Shown piece by piece: positions 55,353 to 64,000 of a stretch of DNA of 64,000 bases (position 1 is its first letter; each line of letters opens with the position of its first letter). The DNA is from Chrysopilus asiliformis (lineage: Eukaryota; Arthropoda; Insecta; Diptera; Rhagionidae): NCBI GenBank assembly GCA_964034945.1, contig OZ035962.1:21237530-21301529 (forward strand), read 5' to 3'. A program made the position numbers and the translations under genes. The notes under the pieces are model-generated. The model worked only from the letters and a program-made list of their open reading frames with translations, searched no databases and was not told the DNA's origin.

Positions 55353-58300
55353 TCAGACGGGAACCTTGAGTGTATCGTCCGGTGCACTGGGAACCGCATC
55401 ATTTAATGGTGATGTTTTATCTAATAAAGAACCTATCGAAAAGGAAATACAAAAGTAATTCAATTCAAACAATTTCAAAAAAAAGGTAAACACAAATTAC
55501 CGGATTCAATATCGTTGGTGTCACGCCCGTTTTGATTTCTTTGACGCAAAAATGGTGACGCTGAAGGAGATGGCAGCTGAGTCTAAAAAATACATTTTTA
55601 ATTATAAAACGGTTTCTAAACGATTTTAAGTTTTGTTTTTGTGTAAGGGACTATCTATAACATACGTTACGGAAATTTCAAAATTTTCAAACATTACAGT
55701 TTTTTGCGATTTTTAGTTTCTCATACGAAGTATATGCCCGTATTGCGAATGTATGTATTTCATTAGTGAGAGAACTATATTTCGCTCACAGCATTAAAGT
55801 TTTGTTTTCAAAGAACATTAAAACAAAACGGAAATATAAAGATCTTAAGACCACGAGGGTAAAAACCATAATTTCGTTCGCGTTCTAAAGGCCTGTGTCC
55901 ACATGGAAGTTTATTTGCAGAAGTCGCTTCTAGCAGAGACTTCTGGAAGTTTTTCCCGTGGAAACACTAACTGCAAGTGAACTTCCAGAAGTTGTGACAC
56001 CAGAAATCTCTTCTAGAAGCGACTTCTGCAAATAAACTTCCATGTGGACAAAGGCCTTAAGGAGAGTTTTATTAAAAAGCCGAATTTCGTTCCCTAGAGA
56101 GTGATTTTTATTTTCTGTTGATTTCAATTGCTTCTTGGGAGAGGAACGAAAGGGTAGAAATGGAAAAGTTTTAGAAAAAAAACCTAGAAAATTTTATATT
56201 CTTCAAATTTTGTTATATTTAATTTTTCCCATAAGTGCATAATTTTCGAGAAATTTTCAAAAAACGGCATTCTTTCAAAAGAATTGCATGGGGGTACTCT
56301 TTATCACTAACGTTACTTTTCCAATAGTTGATAGAAAACTACGATTTTCGTAAAACTCATTTACAAAAAATTTCAAGTCGCTAGCTCTACACGTTCACGA
56401 GTTATTTAAGATACGTAAAATGGACAGACAGACCGATAGACAGATGTACGAATATCCACATAATTTTACCTCAAACAAATTTAGTACTGATCAGAAAGTT
56501 TCTATCTGCCCGCGTTCTCGACTCGGTTTCTGCCATGAATACAATACTTTCCTTCTTAGTTACGGAGAGGAAAATGTGCGAAATTTACTAGATTTTATTC
56601 AGTCATACCACTGTCTGACCATTAAGTCGTTAGCTACCCTGCAATTGTATTAATTTTATGTGCCCATTCCACTTACCTTATTGTTATTTTGGCAGCATGT
56701 GGCACGAATACAGCCTTCGTCGGTGGTAGGACAGTCAAGTGCACAGCAGTCCTGTGAACCGCTGACATTAATACTAGATACGCCATCAGACATATTTAAT
56801 GTTTCGATTTCAACAAATTCCGGTTGAATTGTCGTCGAATGGATTCCTTCATTATGGAAAAACTCCTTAACCTTTTCAGCTATCTTCATATATTCTGATA
56901 AATTTCTACATCTAAATATTTATTCGTAGAGTGATTATTAGTTTAATTATTTTCAATTCTATTCAAACCTTATATGCGCAGAGGCAATTATTCTATCCCC
57001 AGCCAATTGCCATACGTGGAATTCGTGGACGGCCAAAACGCCGTCAACCTTCTCTAATAATCGTCTTTGGATGGCGTCAACCTGAAAATCAATTAAATTT
57101 TACTTATTTAATAGAGCTTATGTTTCAGAAAATAGAAAACGATCGCGAGACTCGTTGGTTTTTGATGTCTGCGAGGAATATGTAACACCAATTTATAAAT
57201 TTTTGATTTGTATTAAAAAGTTGCCCTTTTTCTATACATACGACAAGTTTTCCCAAAAAAAAATGCAACAAACCGTTTTAAGCAAAACCTACATCCTTCT
57301 ATCAAGAAGTAGTAAATAGATACTATTTTAACATAACTATAGGTCTTTGTTTTTAGTTTGCTTTTAGTTATGAAACTTTAGTATTTTGTTTTTTAATTGT
57401 CAAAAATTTATAAAACATCTCATCGAGATTTTAAGACTTTAGTGGATTTACATTTTAATTTTATTGCATGAGGACATGATATTCGCTGTTTAAAAATAAA
57501 AAAAAAACATTTATTTTTACCTGAATGTGTGTAGGAACAGTCTGTAGTAAAATAAGTGCTGACTCTCTAAGTAGTGGCCAGACAGAATGTAAAATTAAAA
57601 CAACTAAAAGAATCGATAGTGCTGGATCCATATAGTATCTGTATTTCCAATCAGTTAACCATACAACCTGAAAAAAAGAATAATTCATAAAACACATGAT
57701 AGACTATCCATAAAAAGAGGAATTCGATTAAAGTGCTGGAGTAACAAAAATTAAAAAAAAGCTTTTACTTAAAAAAGTGCACTAAAAACAAAAAAAAAAT
57801 TTTTTTTGAGCATTGTGTATCAGAAATAAAAGCGAAATAAATATTTATTTTATTTTTTATGCTTTTTTATCTTTATTTCTGATACACAGTGCCCAAAAAA
57901 AATATTTTTTTCCTTTTTAGTGCATTTTTAAAACAAAAGTTTTTTTAAAAAAAAAATTGTTTAATTTTTTTTATCCTTTTTAGATTAGTATGACTAAAAA
58001 CGCCACGTTTGTTTATACTTTTTAGTCTTCGAATATATATCATTGCCTTTGAGATATCCTTACTAATTTCTTAATGCCAGAATCGGATAAAGCGACCCCA
58101 AAAACCCTCAAATGAGATTTTTTCAGGAAAAGGATAATCATGTTATCTTTACAGGACCTTCCGTTAGCCTTACGGACATTTTATTACCAGAATCGAAGTC
58201 AGCGATCCCAAAATCCTCAAAATTTATTTTTTTCCCGGAAAACTTGAGAAAAGGATAATCATGTTATGCTTACAGGACCGTCCGTTGTCCTTATCGACTT

Positions 58301-61300
58301 CTTAATTGCAGAATTGGATTCAGCAACCCCAAAAACCCCCAGTATAGATTTTTTCCCCGGAAAATTTGAGAAAAAAGATAATCACGTTAACCTTTCAGAA
58401 CCTGCCGTTATCCTTACAGATTTCTTAATGTCAGAATCAGATTCAGCGACCCCAAAAAAACCCCCAGAATAGATTTTTTTCTCAAAAATTTGAAGAAAAG
58501 GATAATCACGTTATCCTTGCAGCACCTTCCGGTATCATTACAAGATCGAAGTTAGCATACTTTTGCTGTTCATAAAATATTAATGTGTCGTATTACTTCC
58601 AACATACACGAAATTTTGTTGTGTCTTTCCAAACAGACCTTGTATTAAGTAACTTATTGATAAAATAAATGTTTCTTACCAATGCACTAATAATGACGAT
58701 AATACTGCCAAGTGCATCACTCAAAACATGCAAAAATGCCCCCCGCATATTCATCTGGGATGAGTCATGACTGTGGCCATGTGATTTTTTCTGTTTAGTT
58801 TCTGGTAATTCCTGGATAAAAAAAAAGGTTGCGTGTAAGGATTATTTTCAAAATATGTACTATGAAAAAAAATAATTAAAATACCTGATTCTGATACATA
58901 AATGAATTATTTTCATTATCATCGGTGTTGGCTAATTGAGATAATTTTGTATGAGATCGGGATAAACCATGCGAATGTCCTTGATGGCCCCCATGTTCTG
59001 CAATTCCAAATCAAAAGACGACAAATTAAAATCAAACCGACCGAATCTTAATTGATAAAATTTATTATTTGTCTACGGGTCATATTTCATGTTGCTCTTT
59101 AACATTGCCAACAAAATAAATCGAATTCAACTTACCGTATAACAAGACAAGGCCTATAACATTGACTAGAAGGCCTACAACCCCTACACTCAATAAAAGT
59201 GTCGGTGTGTGGATCTCTTCGACTTCAATAAACCTACAAAAGGATGGAGAAAAAAGGACCCACACAGGGGAATCGTAATGCGATTAATTTCAATGGTAAA
59301 TTATATAAAATGGTAGTTAATGTAGTTTGTTTATACCTATGTTAATTATAATCACAACGATATTAATTAGTGATAATTGAATCGGATGATTAGATTGTTT
59401 TATGATCATGAATTCAACTAAAACGAATGAATGGATGATATTATGTTTCGAAATTACCTTTTACATGCTTCAATTGTTATACTAAAGCATAAAGCTACTA
59501 AGAACACAGCGTTAACAAGGGCGCCAAGAACTTCGGCTCGTGCCCATCCAAATGTATTTTTGGACCATTTTTTTGGTGACATCTGCAGGAGAAAAGAAAA
59601 TTAATTAATTATCAATATTCAATATATGCAGTTTCTGTTATATTGATTTCTCAATATATTCAATATATGCAGTTTCTGTTATATTGATAATATAAAACAA
59701 ATACATGGAAACGAATATCGCAAGAATTTGATCCTCCGTATGATTTTTTTATAAAAAAGCATAGAAAACAAATATCCTGGATTAAAGATTTTAAATTACC
59801 AAAGCAAAGTACGGCATTTCTAAGGTGATGGTACTTGAGCTAAAAAATAATTCAAAAGACCATGATTTTTTTCATCTCTAGATATTATCTGAACTTTTCA
59901 AGCAGGCCCGTAGCCCCGGGCCTGCTTGAAAAGTGGACGTCCCCGGGCATGTAACGAAAATTGTAAGATCGACTTCTGCTAGTAAACCTTAATCGATATT
60001 GACGCGGTTTTTTTGCATTTGAAAGCTGTTCTCATCCCATAGAACCCTAAAATCAGCCGCTGTCGAGAAAATCGCAAAATTATTTTCCATTTGTATGGGA
60101 GAGGGGTAAGGAGTGGTCAGATTGAATTTTGATGCATGGCAAAGTTACATAGAATCACATTCTAAACACTTTTTGTCTAAATTTTTTGAAAAAATGAGCC
60201 GTTTTCAAAAAAATTAGCCGTTTTCAAAAAAATTACAAAATTTTTTTTACATTTGTAGAGGAGAGAAGGAAAGGGGGTGGTTCGATTTTTCTCATTTTCG
60301 GAAGAGGTTTATCTTTTGATAAAATCCTGTTCTTTCAACTTTCTACTTCCATTAGTTTTCGAGTTCTCAAATGTTTTTGTATAAAAACTTCAAACATTAT
60401 AAAGGGTCTTTCAATAAGGACATAACAATTTTGTATTTTAATACAAACGCACCCTAAAACTTTTTTTATGATCTGGCAATGCTAAAATGTCAGTCAAGGT
60501 TTACATTTTTATCATGATGAAGTTCACGAACGAGCAATGCTACACAGCTGATAAAACAATAGATCTATTGAATGAGAGTTCGGTAATCATGTTATCTCGA
60601 GAAATGGTCCGGTCGAATGGCCACCTTGCTCATGCGAATTAACGCCGTTGGATTTCTTTTTATGGGGTTATGTTAAGTCGTTGGTTTATGCCAACAAGCC
60701 AACAACATTAGAGGAGCTCAGGAACAATATCGAACGCGAAATTGCCAACGTTTCGGCCGATATGTGTGGAAGAGTGGTGGAAAATTGGCTCCAAAGAATC
60801 AATCAGCAAACGTGCTCGCGGTGGCCATATGAACAACATCGAATTTCATACTTCAATGTAACATGTCCACTACACCTGGAATAAATTTCAGCCCGATATC
60901 TCAATTTTTCTGTGTTTTATTTAAATACAAAATTGTTATGTCCTTATCTAAAGACCCGATACTTATTTTTAGCATGAATATCAGCTAAAGATTTTTTTTT
61001 TCAATTCAGAACGATGCTATTATATAAATATGATATATCTAAAGATTTAAAAAAAAGATGAAAATATAACATCTTTAGGCTTATTGGGTTAAGGTGTGTT
61101 TCACATTAGTATCTACTTCTACCTTTTTATTCGTACGGTGGCACTATGACTGGTTCTTTGACTGGGCTTCAAAACCCCAACACATCATGTTTTTTATCAC
61201 TCCTAATTTAACCCGTGAATGAATTATGTTCGCTTATAAGGCCAATCCGCTGCATATTGATAGTGCGATTTTTAGACTCAACTTGTCTACTAATTTTTAT

Positions 61301-61715
61301 CAAACTAACTTTCTCGTAATATTTATTAGTTGAAGACTACAACTCATCAGTTGATTTATTAAATTAAGAAAAGACAAAAAAAATCATCTTTATAAAGACA
61401 CAAATTTCGTATTTTATGATAACGTCAAGTTCAAAGTCAACTGTTGCATGTGTGATCAAATCTAGTCAACGAAAATATCAAAAGCGCGATTCACACAAAC
61501 TCCATGTAGATAAAATACTTAAAATCTAATCCACTTACCTTAACTGATAAGAATGATATGACTAAAGCTGCTATATCGCCCAGCATATGAAAACTATCAG
61601 CGACTAATGCCATTGAATTTGTAACATAACCAACAACAATTTCAACAAAAAAGAAGAAGGCAGTTAGCAACATCATCGTCAGCAGGCGACATTTCTTCCC
61701 AGTATATCTTCCCAT
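55353..61715 (-). CDS. ZnT63C: Zinc transporter 1 homolog (SLC30A1/ZnT63C), cation diffusion facilitator
   Basis: Ten coding exons on the minus strand: 61715-61539, 59582-59458, 59233-59136, 58997-58885, 58811-58680, 57667-57521, 57081-56969, 56911-56677, 55582-55501 and 55432-55353, joined to 433 residues. The metal-site pairs of CDF carriers are visible: H43/D47 (SFHMLGD) and H199/D203 (HVLSDALG). A histidine loop lies between them (HGGHQGHSHG and HGHSHD). NTFGWARAEVLGALVNA, PLLRESALILLQTVP, VHEFHVWQLAG and HNEGIHSTTIQPEF mark the ZnT1 branch. The cytosolic tail carries CCALDC and CIRATCC cysteines. ZnT1 exports zinc at the plasma membrane. The gene hosts a mariner remnant in intron 1 and degenerate tandem repeats in intron 5. 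The TGA stop is followed by an open frame (described separately). Confidence 0.95.
55889..56057. mobile_element. 169-bp palindromic MITE with TAA duplication in ZnT1 intron 8
   Basis: The ends are AGGCCTGTGTCCACATGGAA and, in reverse complement, AGGCCTTTGTCCACATGGAA. The arms continue through GTTTATTTGCAGAAGTCGCT, with the shared word CTTCTAG. TAA flanks both sides (55886-55888 and 56058-56060). The minus-strand frame at 55930-56127 comes from the palindrome. Confidence 0.88.
56285..56575. repeat. Dispersed repeat copy in ZnT1 intron 8
   Basis: Matches 3672-3955: GGTACTC, CTAACGTTACTTTTCCA, GAGTTATTTAAGATACGTA, and a GACAGACAGACCGATAGACA cluster, ending near TACGGAGAGGAAAA. The 77-codon frame at 56420-56653 lies inside and is not a gene. 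Confidence 0.6.
57722..57960. repeat. AT-rich inverted repeat in ZnT1 intron 5
   Basis: GCATTGTGTATCAGAAATAAA at about 57815 pairs with TTTATTTCTGATACACAGTGC at about 57872, with A- and T-runs outside. TTCTGTGTATCAGTATTTTTT near 46055 is a similar phrase. Confidence 0.5.
58050..58560. repeat. Degenerate tandem array (about 115-bp unit) in ZnT1 intron 5
   Basis: About four units follow one another. Each has a TTCTTAAT(G/T)(C/G)CAGAATC-like start, a CAGC(A/G)ACCCCAAAAACCC core, a GGAAAA-TTTGAG-AAAAGATAATCA block and a CGTTATCCTTACAG-type end. The 68-codon frame at 58266-58472 reads through two units (DSATPKTPSIDF, DSATPKKPPE) and is a by-product of the repeat. The same unit occurs at four other places in the window. 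Confidence 0.75.
59610..59685. repeat. Direct duplication in ZnT1 intron 1
   Basis: ATTCAATATATGCAGTTTCT and the following GTTATATTGAT occur twice, about 37 bp apart, so a short segment was tandemly duplicated recently (no differences in the shared part). Confidence 0.7.
59893..59935. repeat. GC-rich perfect hairpin in ZnT1 intron 1
   Basis: ACTTTTCAAGCAGGCCCG pairs with CGGGCCTGCTTGAAAAGT around a loop of about six bases. The stem is 18 bp with no mismatch, strong in such AT-rich DNA. Confidence 0.75.
60402..60959. mobile_element. Internally deleted mariner-like element
   Basis: The terminal repeats share GGGTCTTT and ATAAGGACATAACAATTTTG, then TATTT, at both ends, with TA outside (60400-60401 and 60960-60961). 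The interior joins an N-terminal-like piece (ATGAAGTTCACGAACGAGC at about 60516) to a transposase C-terminal frame. A transposase of this class needs about 340 codons, so most of the gene, including the first catalytic acids, is missing. Confidence 0.85.
60593..60884 (+). pseudogene. Mariner transposase C-terminal fragment
   Basis: The frame reads HVISRNGPVEWPPCSCELTP, LDFFLWGYVKSLVYANKPTT, LEELRNNIEREIANVSADM and VVENWLQRI, ending at TAA 60882-60884. WPP-S-DLTPLDFFLWGYVK is the hallmark block around the last catalytic acid of mariner-type transposases. It is a fragment left after internal deletion, inside ZnT1 intron 1 and opposite to the gene. Confidence 0.88.
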
Positions 61716-62515
61716 TTTGCTAAATCTGAAAAAAAATATAAAAAATGTATATTTAAAAAATTGTATTTAATGAAATTTTTAAAATTTATGAGTTTTGAAA
61801 AGTAACTTTTTTATATCATAATGAGTTCGACTGGGATCGAGATACCAAAGTAAATAAAACTCCTCCATTGCTACTGCCGTCGATAAAGTTCATAAGTTTG
61901 GAAAACAAAACAAACAAATTTTAATCTCCCCGGAAATAAATTGCCACGCAATACTATTAGAGAACATAATGGTGAGGATGGCAAAAGCAAATGATATCGA
62001 TTATCAAACATATTACCGTGAAATTTTACTGAATCGTTTCCGGTTCCGACATGAAATAGAAAAACGGTTAGGGAAACACATTAAATATCAGAAATAATTA
62101 ATATACTGCATGTGAGTTGTTCATAAGACTACCCTTTAGATTTACTCCCCGAATTCAAATCCTGCAATCAACCCCGAGGCAAACTGAAACAAAAGTTTCA
62201 GTTGTTTTGACTTTTATTGGGGGAAACAAATCAATTTATCTACGGATTCTTCATTTTGAAATCAAGTGAGTTGAACACTTGTTGCTCATGTGAATCTTTT
62301 GTTCGGTAGTTGTATCGAAATTATGAAGCCACCATCAATTCAACAATGAAAATTCGCACATGAGGAGCTTATATGGTTGAATCTTTTTTTTTAGGATGAT
62401 TGATTTTATTATTTCAGTTGTTTAGGAGTACTTTTCTTTACTTAGATTACGTAAACGATAAAAAAATTTAAGGATTTAAATGAAAAAAATTTATTTATGA
62501 AAATCTTTTACACTA

Positions 62516-62681
62516 AATTTATACCAGCTCGCATGTTTTTATCAATATTTGGTATAAAATGTTAAAACAACACCAACAATTTTTATCAAATTTAGACCAA
62601 CGATTTATCAATTTTTTACATTTGATACCAAATGTCGACAAAAACCTACGAGTTGATACAAATTTGGTGGAAACAAAAATT
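62516..62681. mobile_element. Short inverted-repeat element (about 165 bp)
   Basis: The left arm, TTTATACCAGCTCGCATGTT then TTTATCAATATTTGGTAT, pairs imperfectly with the right arm, ATACCAAATGTCGACAAAAA then CCTACGAGTTGATACAAATT. The arms are about 48 bp. Other TTTATCAAATTT words lie inside. The target duplication is not clear. Confidence 0.6.
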
Positions 62682-63031
62682 TATTCATGTACATAAATCG
62701 TGATTTTTTTGCCGTGTATCACTCATTTTTTTAATGATTTCTTTATTAAATCCTTAAGTATTTAAAGCAAAACCTTTGGATACTAGTTAAAAAAATTATG
62801 TTTTTTTACTTTTCATTAGTCTTACAAGCAGAGATGCAAACCGGTTTATTGAACCGAATCAACATCTGAACCATAAAAATTATAGTGAACCAAAAAAAAT
62901 TTTTTTTTTTAATTTTGGCTGAACCAAACCAAACCAGTTTTTAAAACAAATGCTGTAAACAAACCAAAAAGCAGAATTTTTTAGTAGTTCGGTTAATATT
63001 TGAATTTTTAGAATTTAAAAATTTTTATTAA

Positions 63032-63708
63032 GGGGTTTTACTACCCAGGCGCGGTGAACGACAAACCTGTTTTTGAGAATTTTTTTCTCGATTACTAACG
63101 AATGGATTAAAATGAAATTTCGAGGCTTAATTACACATGTATTGAGGTATACAAAAAATTTTTTTTTATTCTATGATACAAAATGGCGCCGTGGCACTAT
63201 ATTACTTGAAAGTATGTTTTTCAAACTTGCATTGTCTGAAACTCAGGCAATTTTCAACGGATTTACTTGAAATTTTAACTGTAGCTTCTCAGATAGACAG
63301 GGTTTTTAAGATTGCTAAAAAATACACTTGTGATAATCAATTTAAGGTTGATTTTTTGCCAAAAACACGAAAAAAAAAATTAAAATTGATGCCAATTTGT
63401 GAATTTTCAAAAAAAAATTAAAACCCTGTTTACTTCCATAGACAATCTATCTAAGAAGTTTCAGTTAAAATTTCAAGTAAATCCGATGAAAATTGACTGA
63501 GTTTCTGACAACGCAAGGTTGAATAACATACTTCCAAGTAATATAGTGTTACGGCGCCATTTTGTATCAACACTTAAACATTTTTTTTAGTATCTCAATA
63601 CATGTGTAATTAAGCCTCAAAATTTCATTTTAATCCATTCGTTAGTAATCGAGAAAAAAAATCTGAAAAAAAGGTTCATTGCTCAGCGCGCCTGGGTAGT
63701 ATAACCCC
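63032..63708. mobile_element. 677-bp long-hairpin foldback element
   Basis: The ends are GGGGTTTTACTACCCAGGCG and, in reverse complement, GGGGTTATACTACCCAGGCG. Nearly the whole element is two arms of about 285 bp that pair with scattered mismatches (shared blocks CTCGATTACTAACGAATGGA, CTTAATTACACATGTATTGA, GATACAAAATGGCGCCGT and GGATTTACTTGAAATTTTAA), around roughly 100 bp of unpaired centre. TTAA lies outside both ends. The two frames at 63073-63270 and 63173-63421 are parts of the arms. A transcript would fold into a long double-stranded RNA. Confidence 0.85.
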
Positions 63709-64000
63709 TTAATTTCTATTATCGCTGAAAATTAGATCATAGAGCTTTTTTACTTTATTATAGTACCCAAAAAATTGTCGCCATATTCTGTATCTCAAGA
63801 AATATAACTAACATGAAATGCAAAAAGCACTAAGTACGATCTAAAAACCAAGACCGAACTATTGAAATTTTGGGGAACCAAAACCAGAATCAAATTTTTG
63901 TAACGTTAGATACCAGAACCAAATTTTCAAATCTGTCCGTGAATACCATAACTTTCAAAGGGACTGAGCTCGAGACTTGAAATTTTTTACAGTTGAGATC

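Larger units (their letters stand above)
61716..64000. other. Upstream region of the ZnT1-type gene
   Basis: The ZnT1 promoter and 5' exon should lie in the first part; no motif can be asserted. Two inverted-repeat elements (62516-62681 and 63032-63708) follow. The minus-strand acceptor-like tract right before the ATG (TTTTTTTCAG, 61722-61731) suggests another spliced 5' untranslated region. No other gene is seen up to the window end. Confidence 0.5.

Noticed and set aside
58266..58472. 68-codon frame with DSATPK repeats
   Set aside because: It is a read-through of two units of the degenerate tandem repeat, which has no coding constraint in its other copies.
63028..63712. piggyBac assignment for the long hairpin
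   Set aside because: TTAA flanks it, but the ends begin GGGG, not CCC, and the TTAA is partly forced by the palindrome itself.

Overview
The window is AT-rich insect nuclear DNA. The genes are split by short and long introns with GT-AG borders, several end in AATAAA signals, the intergenic DNA is full of DNA-transposon and non-LTR debris, and the gene products are single-copy animal proteins. The order of insect cannot be fixed from the sequence alone. No tRNA, rRNA, CRISPR array or prokaryotic feature was seen.

Layout: (1) 2724-7141 (+), a nine-exon choline transporter-like gene (SLC44A1/CTL1 type). (2) 8131-16324 (-), three intronless-CDS short-chain dehydrogenase/reductase (SDR) paralogs in tandem. 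(3) 18835-20010 (-), the ribosome-biogenesis factor BRX1. (4) 20463-21107, a Harbinger-like mini-element carrying a MADF reading frame. (5) 24045-29850 (-), nudE, a dynein/LIS1 adaptor, six coding exons. (6) 32371-40439 (+), a PIP4P/TMEM55-type phosphoinositide phosphatase, five coding exons with a 4.8 kb first intron holding two dead non-LTR retrotransposon tails. (7) 47040-47662 (+), TPPP/p25-alpha (ringmaker), three exons. (8) 50126-50953 (+), PIG-C of the GPI-anchor pathway, one exon. (9) 55353-61715 (-), a ZnT1-type zinc exporter (SLC30A1/ZnT63C), ten coding exons. Its TGA stop is followed by 110 more open codons in the same frame.

The genes do not form a pathway. They are unrelated housekeeping or cell-biology genes, except for the SDR array, which arose by local duplication. 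The rest of the window is a dense collection of small inverted-repeat elements. For many of them the target-site duplication can be read directly (mostly TAA/TTA, with some other 3-bp sites, TA, TTAA, and one 8-bp hAT-type site), and one insertion can be proved against an empty copy of the same repeat inside the window. The most interesting candidates are the possible stop-codon readthrough or alternative C-terminus of ZnT1, a 677-bp near-complete hairpin at 63032-63708 that could make long double-stranded RNA, and a three-level nested insertion at 34196-35326. All gene models are read by eye from splice borders and protein family resemblance; no alignment or search was run.
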